NCBI GenBank assembly: GCA_016209345.1 | Contig: JACQWH010000022.1 | Location: forward strand, 1 to 20,754 | From: Candidatus Uhrbacteria bacterium | GTDB lineage: Bacteria > Patescibacteriota > Patescibacteriia > JACQRZ01 | Reading direction: 5' to 3' | Length of the DNA: 20,754 bases | Part shown: positions 1 to 6,711 of the stretch, one piece after another | Layout: every line of letters begins with the position of its first letter | Numbering within the stretch: position 1 is the stretch's first letter | The notes under the pieces: model-generated | Database searches by the model: none | What the model saw: the letters and a program-made list of their open reading frames with translations, nothing else | Told to the model about the DNA's origin: nothing | Made by a program: the position numbers and the translations under genes

Positions 1-1836
1 GCTCAATTAAGCGGATACCAGAGAACTGGTGTCGCTGTCGGGGTAAAAACTGCCCCCGCGCGTGGTCGGCGTTCGGTTCGCCGGCCCAATCGCGCCGTGC
101 CATCTCGGCTTGCAAAAATTCTTAAACCGACCGGCAGGTTTCGCCCTGCTCAGGCACAGTCCGCATCGGCGCGCTCAACGCGCCTGCGCGTCATCCCCTT
201 GGGGGGTATTGGCGAATTCGGACGCAACATGATGCTTATCGAGTATGGCAAAGACATGGTGGCAATCGATATGGGCATCATGTTCCCCACGGAGAGCATG
301 CCGGGTATTGATTTTGTCATTCCCGACACAGCATATATTAAACAACGCATGGGGATGCTCAAGGGCGTCGTTGTCACCCACGGTCATCTTGACCACATGG
401 GAGCTATTCCCTACCTCATTAAGGAGATCGGCATGCCCCCTGTCTATGGGACGCGGCTTACCCTTGGGATGATCCGCGATCGTCTTGAGGAGTTCGGACT
501 CGAGCGCCATGTGCGGCTTGTCGAAGTGCATCCTGATGACACCATACAGGTCGGCGTATTCCGTCTGAATTTTTTCCGTGTGAATCATAATATTCCCGAC
601 AGCGTGGGGGTTGCGGTTCGCACGCCGGTCGGCGTTATCATCCATACCGGCGATTGGAAGTTTGACCATACACCGCAAGATCAGCGGCCCACAGAATTCG
701 GGAAAATAGCCCGACTCGGGGAAGAGGGGGTGCTGATGCTGTGTTCGGACAGTACTCGCGCTGAAGTGCCCGGCTATTGCACGTCTGAGAAGGACATTCA
801 GCAGAATCTTGAACAGCTGTTCGTCAAGGCGCCCGGCCGTATTATTGTCGCGACATTTTCTTCGCTTATCAGCCGTATTCAGCAAGTGATAAATGCCGCT
901 GTCGACCTGAACAGGAAGGTGGTCGTTTCGGGAATGAGCATGGAAAAGGTTCTGACGACTGCGGCGAACTTGGGGTATCTCAAAATGCCGCGCGGCACAT
1001 TGTTGAAAATGGAACAGGCGCGTCAATACCCAGACAGCCGCCTTATCATTCTTTCAACCGGCAGTCAGGGACAGGACACATCATCGCTCGTGCGCATGAG
1101 CAGGGGCGAACACAAGCATTTCAAGATACAGCCCACCGACACCGTTGTTCTTTCTTCTTCCCCGATTCCCGGGAATGAACGCGCAGTGACCAATCTCATG
1201 AACGAGCTGTACGCGCAGGGAGCGAATGTCATCTACAACAAGATGTTCGACGTTCATACGTCGGGACATGGATACCGCGAAGAGCTCAAGCTTATGCTGG
1301 GTCTTGTGCGTCCGCGCTACTTTATGCCCATTCACGGCGAGCGGTATATGCTGGTGCACCATGCCGAGCTTGCCCGCCAAATGGGGTGGGATGATCGATC
1401 CCTTTTCGTACTGTCAAACGGCGATATTATTGAGTTTGATCAGGGCGGACAGGCGCGTATCAGTTCGGAAAAGCTCAAAGTCGACGCGATTATGGTCGAC
1501 GGGTTGGGCATCGGCGATATCGAACAGGTCGTGTTGCGCGACCGGCGAGTGCTTGCCCAAGATGGCATGGTTGTTGTCATTGCCGCTGTCGATCAGGACG
1601 GGAAACTGGTGGGTTCGCCGGACATTATTTCCCGCGGATTCATCCACGTGAAGAGTTCGGATCGCCTGATGAATGATGTTCGCGTATCGGTGCGACGGAT
1701 TATTGACGGATATAATTGTTCGAATATCGACAACTGGTCTCCGGTGCGAACCAGAATCCGCGACGATATCGGACTTTTGCTTTTCAAGCAGACGGAGAAG
1801 CGACCGATGGTGCTTCCCGTGATTATCAAGGTATGA
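1..1836 (+). CDS. rnj: Ribonuclease J, 5'-truncated by the window edge
   Basis: Metallo-beta-lactamase/beta-CASP ribonuclease of the RNase J family, a cytoplasmic 5'-3' exo- and endonuclease for mRNA decay and rRNA maturation. Counting from the GTG at 97, the core begins near residue 29 with RVIPLGGIGEFGRN, and the zinc motif HGHLDH lies at residues 95-100. Further family landmarks are HTGDWKFD, the beta-CASP part, and PIHGERYML. The C-terminal part is short and ends at a TGA. GTG 97 is the first possible start inside the window, but it has no SD. The frame stays open back to base 1 and encodes an Arg/Gly/Pro/Ala-rich basic stretch, so the true start is probably upstream, as in CPR RNase J proteins with disordered basic N-termini. 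The stop overlaps the murI start (ATGA). Identity is secure; only the start is uncertain. Confidence 0.93.
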   Translation, partial: AQLSGYQRTGVAVGVKTAPARGRRSVRRPNRAVPSRLAKILKPTGRFRPAQAQSASARSTRLRVIPLGGIGEFGRNMMLIEYGKDMVAIDMGIMFPTESMPGIDFVIPDTAYIKQRMGMLKGVVVTHGHLDHMGAIPYLIKEIGMPPVYGTRLTLGMIRDRLEEFGLERHVRLVEVHPDDTIQVGVFRLNFFRVNHNIPDSVGVAVRTPVGVIIHTGDWKFDHTPQDQRPTEFGKIARLGEEGVLMLCSDSTRAEVPGYCTSEKDIQQNLEQLFVKAPGRIIVATFSSLISRIQQVINAAVDLNRKVVVSGMSMEKVLTTAANLGYLKMPRGTLLKMEQARQYPDSRLIILSTGSQGQDTSSLVRMSRGEHKHFKIQPTDTVVLSSSPIPGNERAVTNLMNELYAQGANVIYNKMFDVHTSGHGYREELKLMLGLVRPRYFMPIHGERYMLVHHAELARQMGWDDRSLFVLSNGDIIEFDQGGQARISSEKLKVDAIMVDGLGIGDIEQVVLRDRRVLAQDGMVVVIAAVDQDGKLVGSPDIISRGFIHVKSSDRLMNDVRVSVRRIIDGYNCSNIDNWSPVRTRIRDDIGLLLFKQTEKRPMVLPVIIKV

Positions 1837-2645
1837 CCATTGGAATTTTTGATTCCGGACTCGGCGGCCTCTCTGTTCTCAAAGAGATTGTCACGACGCT
1901 TCCTCACTATGATTATGTCTACTTGGGTGACAATGCGCGCGCACCGTATGGCGGGAGGTCTGCAGAGCGCATCTATGAGTTCACCAGACAAGGCGTTGAA
2001 TTTTTGTTCGAAAAGGGATGTGCCGTGGTGATTCTTGGATGCAACAGCGCGTCTGCCGATGCCCTGCGTCGGCTTCAGCAAGAATGGCTTCCAACCACCT
2101 ATCCGGATCGTCGCATCCTTGGCGTCATTATTCCAGCGGCTCAGGAGGTCGCGCAACACTACGCGGATAAAAAAATAGGGGTTATCGGAACGCGCGCTAC
2201 CGTGGAGTCGGGAGCGTATGGTCGCGAGATGGAAAAAAGTATGGGCGGGCCGGCCCGTATCGAACAGGTCGCGTGTCCGCTCCTCGTTCCGCTTATTGAA
2301 GAGGGCTGGGAAAAGACCGTCCCGGCGAAAATGATAGTAAAAAAATATCTCCGCGCGTTGAAGAGCAAACAGATTTCTGTTCTGGTACTGGGGTGCACGC
2401 ACTATGCGTTTGTCAAAGATATCATCGGACGCATCATGGGAGAGAACGTGGTAATAATTGACCCGGGAGTGTGTGCCGCCCGCGCATTGAAAATATATCT
2501 CGAAAAGTACCCCGACATTGAATCGCGACTGGAAAAAGGGGGCGCATGTCATATCTACTCGACTGATATGTCAGAACGCATTCGCCATCTTGCGCAGAGA
2601 TTTTGGAAGGCACCCCTTTCGATAGAACGTGTGTCGATCGAGTAA
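1833..2645 (+). CDS. murI: Glutamate racemase
   Basis: Converts L-glutamate to D-glutamate for peptidoglycan precursors in the cytoplasm. The 270-residue chain has the usual family length. It opens with GIFDSGLGGLSV, which holds the conserved Asp near residue 7 and Ser near residue 8, followed by YLGDNARAPYG. The two catalytic cysteines are Cys70 in LGCNSASAD and Cys188 in LGCTHYAF. The first motif has Gly and Ser where many racemases have ACNTAS, a mild variation. The ATG at 1833 overlaps the RNase J TGA, so translation is probably coupled and the two genes share a transcript. The same frame is open upstream, inside RNase J, but conserved sequence starts exactly at this ATG. It ends in TAA just before a palindromic repeat shared with the convergent trpS gene. 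Confidence 0.95.
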   Translation: MTIGIFDSGLGGLSVLKEIVTTLPHYDYVYLGDNARAPYGGRSAERIYEFTRQGVEFLFEKGCAVVILGCNSASADALRRLQQEWLPTTYPDRRILGVIIPAAQEVAQHYADKKIGVIGTRATVESGAYGREMEKSMGGPARIEQVACPLLVPLIEEGWEKTVPAKMIVKKYLRALKSKQISVLVLGCTHYAFVKDIIGRIMGENVVIIDPGVCAARALKIYLEKYPDIESRLEKGGACHIYSTDMSERIRHLAQRFWKAPLSIERVSIE

Positions 2646-2676
2646 TTAAAAATGAGTGACATCCGATGTCACTCAT
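2642..2676 (-). terminator. Intrinsic terminator for trpS, built on the palindrome
   Basis: Read on the minus strand, the palindromic hairpin is followed at once by TTTTTAATTA, the classic pattern of a Rho-independent terminator just beyond the trpS stop. On the plus strand the hairpin is followed by TTGG, so it is a weaker terminator for murI, although the hairpin itself is symmetric. Confidence 0.7.
2652..2676. repeat. 25-bp palindrome, copy 1 of 3
   Basis: A 25-bp palindrome with 12-base arms (ATGAGTGACATC and its exact reverse complement) around one central C. Identical arms recur at 6674-6698 and 17860-17884. This copy lies between convergent murI and trpS. As RNA it would form a strong hairpin in either direction. 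Confidence 0.93.
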
Positions 2677-2686
2677 TTGGCCGGCG

Positions 2687-3667
2687 TTATGCGATAAGGC
2701 CGATGTTTTCTTTCACCTTTTGCATTTTTTTGTCCGCTTGCGCGCGTGCCGCACACGCGCCTTTTTCAAGTATGCGCAGCAGCGCGCCCGGGTCGCCCAT
2801 ACATTCCGAAAATTTTTGCTGAATTGGTTTTAAGAAATCAATCGTCACATCACTCAGGCCTTTTTTAAACTGTCCGTATCCTTTCCCCTGATACTCTTTT
2901 TCAATCGCGGGGATAGAAAGGCCGGACAAGAGGTGATAGATTGTGATGAGATTGGAAAGCGCGGGCTTCTTCTTTTCGTCAAACAGCACATCAGACCCGG
3001 AATCGGTGACTGCTGATTTTATTTTTTTTCGTATCACGTCGGGCGTATCGGTCAATGCGATATATCCGCCGATTGATCCGGTTTTTTCCATTTTTTTCGC
3101 GGGATTATCGAGCGCCATAATTTTTGCTCCGCGTGGCGGTATCATGCCCTCTGGTACGACAAACGTTTTGCCATAGATACTGTTGAATCGTCGCGCAAGC
3201 TCTCGCGCAAGCTCGATATGTTGTTGCTGGTCTTGTCCGACCGGTACATGGGTGGCGTCATAGAGCAGAATATCTGCCGCCATCAGAACGGGGTAGTCGA
3301 ACAGTCCGGCGTTGATATTTTCGGGGTTGCTTTTGCTTTTTTCTTTGAACTGATGCATTAGTTTGAGCTCGGATATCTTTGCCAGCGTGTTGAGAATCCA
3401 AGCCAGTTCGGCGTGCGGGGGTACGTGCGATTGTATAAACAAGACACTTTTTTTCGCATCAAGTCCGCACGCGATATATGTCGCGGCTGTCTCAAGCGTG
3501 AGTCGGCGCAACAGCGCGGGATCAACGCGCACGGTGAGGGCATGGAGGTCGACAATGCAGAAAAGGCACTCATGCGCGTCTTGCAGTATTACCCATTGGC
3601 GCAACGCGCCGATGTAGTTTCCCAGATGGATAATGCCTGACGGCTTGATGCCGGAAAAAATTTTCAT
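2687..3667 (-). CDS. trpS: Tryptophan--tRNA ligase
   Basis: Class Ic aminoacyl-tRNA synthetase that charges tRNA-Trp. The 326 residues match the usual bacterial length. The N-terminus MKIFSGIKPSG leads into the HIGH-type motif HLGN at residues 14-17. The family segment VGQDQQQHIELAR begins near residue 143. The second ATP-binding loop, normally KMSKS, reads KMEKT at residues 192-196 (NPAKKMEKTGS), an unusual substitution that the DNA confirms. ATG 3667 starts exactly at the conserved N-terminus and has no SD. The gene runs in the same direction as the sugar phosphomutase upstream, separated by a 163-bp repeat-bearing gap. The palindrome at 2652-2676 acts as its terminator. Identity is not in doubt; only the effect of the KMSKS change is open. 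Confidence 0.95.
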   Translation of the reverse strand: MKIFSGIKPSGIIHLGNYIGALRQWVILQDAHECLFCIVDLHALTVRVDPALLRRLTLETAATYIACGLDAKKSVLFIQSHVPPHAELAWILNTLAKISELKLMHQFKEKSKSNPENINAGLFDYPVLMAADILLYDATHVPVGQDQQQHIELARELARRFNSIYGKTFVVPEGMIPPRGAKIMALDNPAKKMEKTGSIGGYIALTDTPDVIRKKIKSAVTDSGSDVLFDEKKKPALSNLITIYHLLSGLSIPAIEKEYQGKGYGQFKKGLSDVTIDFLKPIQQKFSECMGDPGALLRILEKGACAARAQADKKMQKVKENIGLIA

Positions 3668-3676
3668 ACAGAGCAG

Positions 3677-3846
3677 GAATCAAGAATTAAGAATCAAGAA
3701 TTACGAATGATTGATTTCGTTCATTTTGAAATGCTTTGCTGTTTTTTATATTTCTAAAACAAGAGTATACCGCTCCTGCCATGCTCTAAGATCAGTAAAT
3801 GACGGCTTGTATTCTTGCTTGATTCTTGATTCATAATTCTTGATTC
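3677..3846. repeat. Inverted pair of AT-rich repeats between trpS and the phosphomutase
   Basis: The left arm, 3677-3702, consists of GAATCAAGAATTA-type units. The right arm, 3821-3846, is its reverse complement with 24 of 26 positions matching. The spacer is about 118 bp and contains no gene. The right arm provides the last codons and the TGA stop of the phosphomutase gene (ending NQEL). Confidence 0.8.
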
Positions 3847-5183
3847 TTTTGAATGATAGCGGTAATTTCTTTCAGCTTTGCGTCGCGTAGACCCGCTGAT
3901 GTTGCTTCCAGATTCAGCCGCAACAGCGGCTCGGTGTTCGATGGGCGGACGTTGCACCACCAATCATCGTATTCTATCGTGATGCCGTCAAGATGGAGAA
4001 CGGTTTTTGCGTCTTCGTGCAAGGATTCGATTTTTTGTATGGCACCCACTTTGTCAGAAACGGTAAAATTGATTTCTCCGGTTGAGGCATAGCGCTGAAA
4101 CGGCGCGATAATTTCCGACAGCGGCCGGTTTGTTTTTGCCAAGAGGTTGAGAAGAATAATGATGACGAGGAGCGGCGCTTCAAAATATCCAAGAGCAGCA
4201 AAGCGAAAGTAAAAGTGCCCCGAGCGCTCACCGGCGAAGAGAATATTCTCATCCCGCATCATGGCCTTGATAAACGAATGGCCGACACGCGAGATGACAG
4301 GAACGCCTCCATGCTCGAGGATGACTTCGCGTGTCGTCCGGCTCGACGTTGCATCATAACAAATTTTTTCACCCGGACGATTTTTGAGCAGAAGCGAAGC
4401 AACCAGGGCGGTGATGAGGTCGGAAGAGATGGTCTCCCCCTTCTCGTTGATAAAAATACAGCGATCGCCATCGGCATCCAGCGCGATGCCGCATGAATAT
4501 TTTTTTTCAACAACGGTTTTTTTTAATGCCGCAATATTTTTTTCAACAAGCGGATTCGGCATGTGGTTTGGAAATGTTCCATCGAGCTGGAAGTACAGGG
4601 GCACTGCCTTGAGCCCTGTTTTGGCTATCAATTTTTTCAACATGAGCACGGATACGCCGTTTCCCGTGTCGATGGCGACCTTGAGAAGCGACCAATCGCC
4701 CGGCGGCGCGAGCTTAAGATTTTTTTGAATATACTCATCCAGCATGTCTTTTTTTGTGATATGCGCGCCGATTTTTTCAAAAAGCTTTTGAATTTCTCGG
4801 AGTCCGGTTTCCGCCCCGATTGGCTCGGCTTTTTTTCGAACGCATTTGAAGCCGTTATATTCCGGCGGGTTGTGCGACGCCGTCACGTTGATGCCGCCGT
4901 CCAGCTTGAGCGCCGATGCGGCATAGTAGAAAAATGGCGTTGAGGCAAGACCAATGTCAACGACATCGGCGCCAGCCGATGTAAGACCCGCGACAAGAGC
5001 GCTCCATAATTGCGGCGAGTGCGTGCGATTGTCCTGCCCGACAGCGACGGACACGCGCTTCTTTCCGGTTTCTCTCCGAAGGAACACGGCGAATGCCTGC
5101 CCAAAGCGCGTTGCTACATCCTCATTGATTTCATCGGGGACAAGTCCGCGAACGTCGTATGCTTTGAAAATTGACGGATTCAT
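3831..5183 (-). CDS. Phosphomannomutase/phosphoglucomutase
   Basis: Alpha-D-phosphohexomutase that interconverts hexose 6-phosphates and 1-phosphates through a phosphoserine, supplying nucleotide sugars for surface glycans. All four family landmarks are present in 450 residues: the catalytic serine loop TASHNPPEYNGFK (Ser103), the Mg-binding DADGDR at 236-241, the sugar-specificity loop GERSGH at 318-323, and the C-terminal phosphate-binding RPSNTEP at 413-419. Length is normal. The start MNPSIFKAYDVRG is the conserved N-terminus; there is no SD before ATG 5183. The last residues, NQEL, and the stop lie inside an AT-rich repeat, so the original C-terminus may have been replaced. The tRNA ends 22 bp upstream on the same strand, and the two may share a transcript. 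Mannose versus glucose specificity cannot be read from the sequence. Confidence 0.93.
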   Translation of the reverse strand: MNPSIFKAYDVRGLVPDEINEDVATRFGQAFAVFLRRETGKKRVSVAVGQDNRTHSPQLWSALVAGLTSAGADVVDIGLASTPFFYYAASALKLDGGINVTASHNPPEYNGFKCVRKKAEPIGAETGLREIQKLFEKIGAHITKKDMLDEYIQKNLKLAPPGDWSLLKVAIDTGNGVSVLMLKKLIAKTGLKAVPLYFQLDGTFPNHMPNPLVEKNIAALKKTVVEKKYSCGIALDADGDRCIFINEKGETISSDLITALVASLLLKNRPGEKICYDATSSRTTREVILEHGGVPVISRVGHSFIKAMMRDENILFAGERSGHFYFRFAALGYFEAPLLVIIILLNLLAKTNRPLSEIIAPFQRYASTGEINFTVSDKVGAIQKIESLHEDAKTVLHLDGITIEYDDWWCNVRPSNTEPLLRLNLEATSAGLRDAKLKEITAIIQKNQEL

Positions 5184-5205
5184 AGTATACTGATGCTAAT
5201 TCTTG

Positions 5206-5281
5206 TGGTGGACCAGACGAGAATCGAACTCGTTCCACCGGGTGGCGACCACGGTGTGCTCACCAGATACACTACTGGCCC
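5206..5281 (-). tRNA. tRNA-Ala(CGC), unusual anticodon arm
   Basis: The 76 bases fold as a cloverleaf. The acceptor is GGGCCAG with CTGGTCC, followed by A73 and an encoded CCA. The D arm is GTGT/GCAC with a GG-containing loop, the T arm ACGAG/CTCGT with loop TTCGATT. The anticodon by position is CGC (plus-strand 5245-5247). The G3-U70 wobble and A73 fit alanine identity. Oddities are one U-C mismatch in the anticodon stem, G at position 32, and C at position 37 where a purine is usual. The 5' leader contains GGACCAG, which would pair with the 3' acceptor strand better than the mature end does. A TATACT -10-like box lies at 5298-5303. A Gly(GCC) reading would need a shifted loop and lacks U33. 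Confidence 0.75.
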
Positions 5282-5302
5282 CTGGTCCACCAAGAATAGT
5301 AT

Positions 5303-5330
5303 AACAAAAAACTTCTTCAAAATGAAGAAG
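5303..5330 (-). terminator. Intrinsic terminator upstream of the tRNA
   Basis: On the minus strand, stem CTTCTTC/GAAGAAG (5330-5324 with 5318-5312) and a 5-base loop are followed by six T residues. It would end a transcript that starts near 5382, before the tRNA is reached. Confidence 0.65.
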
Positions 5331-5382
5331 CTTCTTGTTTGCCACCCGGGTTTAAACCAGTAGTAACTGGCGCACCGTGTTA
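5303..5382 (-). ncRNA. Candidate small RNA of about 80 nt with tRNA-like parts
   Basis: No protein frame explains this stretch, but it is framed by a sigma70-type promoter and an intrinsic terminator on the minus strand. Inside are a CCAGT/ACTGG hairpin and a T-arm-like CTGG-TTTAAAC-CCGG. It also contains CCGGGTGGC, ACTACTGG and CACGGTG, each exactly complementary to a part of the neighbouring tRNA (anticodon region, 5' acceptor/D region, and D/anticodon junction). The flanking bases TTTGCTA and TGGCAAA could pair like an acceptor stem, but the spacing is too short for a full tRNA. It may be a degenerate tRNA copy, a small regulatory RNA, or a leader for the tRNA transcript. No known family is recognised. 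Confidence 0.4.
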
Positions 5383-5388
5383 TTAAAT

Positions 5389-5416
5389 AGGATAGCAAAT
5401 CATTATTCGTTGTCAA
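5389..5416 (-). promoter_or_regulatory. Sigma70-type promoter reading away from the MFS gene
   Basis: Minus-strand TTGACA (5416-5411), a 16-bp spacer, and TATCCT (5394-5389). The -35 box is perfect and the -10 box matches 4 of 6. It would start the candidate small RNA near 5382 and lies directly upstream of the divergent MFS start codon. Confidence 0.5.
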
Positions 5417-5417
5417 G

Positions 5418-6677
5418 ATGCTCCACGTTGATTTTAAAAAAATACTAGCCGGCGCGATAACCAAAGAACGCGAATTTTTGCCCATTCATCTGCCGCGTGA
5501 GCTTAAAGAGCTGTATCTTACGATGACGATGCTCAACTTTGCGCTTGCCTCCGGCATGCTCTTTGAGCCGATTTATTTGTATACGCTGCGCTTTTCGCTG
5601 TCTGAAATCATGCTGTACTACTTTGCCGTATATGCCCTCTATTTTTTTCTGATGCCGCTGGGCGGGCGGTTTGTGAAGCGATACGGCTTTGAGCATGGCA
5701 TTATCTTTGGCTCGCTTTTCTTGGTCGCCTATTTCCTTTTTCTTCTCGCCATACCTTTCTCGCCATTCTTTACCGTATGCGCCGTTGTATCCCTTGCCAT
5801 GCAGAAAACGTTTTTTTGGCCAGGGTATCACGCGGATTTTGCTTTTTTCAGTAAGGCGGAAGAGCGGGGGAGGGAGGTGAGCATTATCGCGCTCCTCGAC
5901 TCGTTTTCCTACATTGCCGGTCCTCTTGTCGGGGGGGTGCTCATTTCTCTTTTCGGATTCGCAGGATTGTTTGCGGTGATGTGCGCGATGATTTTGCTTT
6001 CAAACATTCCTCTCATGACGACGAAGGAACGATTCAAACCCTCGACGCTCTCTTATTCGGAACCCTACGCGGCGCTTATCGCCAAAGAAAACAGGCGATA
6101 CCTTTTCGCGTATATCGGATTTGGCGAAGAGCTGGTGAGCTTGGCTGTATGGCCGATTTTTATTTACGTCACATTTACAACGTTTGCCAATACGGGCGCC
6201 GCGATTACCTTTTCGACACTCATCACATCTCTCGCCATCCTATACGTTGGGCGGCAGACCGATAGAGCCGATAGAAAAAAAATACTGCGCATCTCAACGC
6301 TCCTCCTCTCTCTTTCGTGGGTATTGCGCGTTTTTGTCAGGGGCGCGTCCGCCGTCATTTTTGCCGATTTTTTTTCGCGGACATCGCGCTATCTTTTTGC
6401 CATGCCTCTGTTTAGCGGATTGTACAAGCACGCGACGCAGACGTCCATCGTGCGCACGGTTATTTTTTTTGAGATGGCGCTGACGGTCGGCAAGATGATC
6501 GCCGCCGCGCTGCTTGCCGTGATATTTTATTACGTTCCCGAGTACTCGGCATGGAATATCGCGTTTGCCGTCGCGGCGATGTTTTCGTTGCTGTATTTTT
6601 TCCTGAGCCGCAACCATCAGATTGATACCCCCCGACGGCCATCGGAGGATGACATCTATCCGCCGTGTAAATTATGA
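5418..6677 (+). CDS. MFS transporter
   Basis: Integral membrane protein of 419 residues with about twelve hydrophobic segments in two halves, typical of the major facilitator superfamily. The loop between segments 2 and 3 carries GGRFVKRYG, a motif A-like sequence, and the second half has the related GRQTDRADRKK. The substrate cannot be deduced; a secondary exporter of small molecules is plausible. ATG 5418 follows a minus-strand promoter and has no SD. The C-terminus after the last membrane segment is a short hydrophilic tail (RRPSEDDIYPPCKL). The TGA stop is formed by the first bases of the palindromic repeat at 6674, so insertion of the repeat may have set the present end of the protein. 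Confidence 0.85.
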   Translation: MLHVDFKKILAGAITKEREFLPIHLPRELKELYLTMTMLNFALASGMLFEPIYLYTLRFSLSEIMLYYFAVYALYFFLMPLGGRFVKRYGFEHGIIFGSLFLVAYFLFLLAIPFSPFFTVCAVVSLAMQKTFFWPGYHADFAFFSKAEERGREVSIIALLDSFSYIAGPLVGGVLISLFGFAGLFAVMCAMILLSNIPLMTTKERFKPSTLSYSEPYAALIAKENRRYLFAYIGFGEELVSLAVWPIFIYVTFTTFANTGAAITFSTLITSLAILYVGRQTDRADRKKILRISTLLLSLSWVLRVFVRGASAVIFADFFSRTSRYLFAMPLFSGLYKHATQTSIVRTVIFFEMALTVGKMIAAALLAVIFYYVPEYSAWNIAFAVAAMFSLLYFFLSRNHQIDTPRRPSEDDIYPPCKL

Positions 6678-6698
6678 GTGACATCGGATGTCACTCAT
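6674..6698. repeat. 25-bp palindrome, copy 2 of 3
   Basis: Same arms as at 2652-2676, with G instead of C at the centre. It supplies the MFS stop codon (TGA, 6675-6677) and an ATG (6688) in frame with rsmA that is unlikely to be the real start. No T-tract follows on either strand, so this copy is not an obvious terminator. Confidence 0.93.
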
Positions 6699-6711
6699 TC
6701 AATATTTTGGT

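Noticed and set aside
1716..1832. Upstream extension of murI inside RNase J
   Set aside because: Conserved racemase sequence begins exactly at ATG 1833, and the extension is only the shadow of RNase J codons.
5206..5290. tRNA-His reading (GTGGACC acceptor)
   Set aside because: The leader GTGGACC can pair with GGTCCAC, but the T stem must be followed directly by CTGGTCC, which gives the GGGCCAG acceptor; the anticodon position does not read GTG.
5303..5382. T-box riboswitch
   Set aside because: CCGGGTGGCA recalls the T-box core, but there is no Stem I of suitable length and no synthetase or amino-acid gene downstream.
1834..6677. Alternative genetic code with TGA as glycine
   Set aside because: TGA ends RNase J at an ATGA overlap, and also ends the phosphomutase and the MFS gene near the expected family lengths, so TGA is a stop here.
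6688..6711. ATG at 6688 as the rsmA start
   Set aside because: It lies inside the second arm of the palindromic repeat, and the eight added residues match nothing in the family. ATG 6712 begins directly before the conserved HRGQHLL region.
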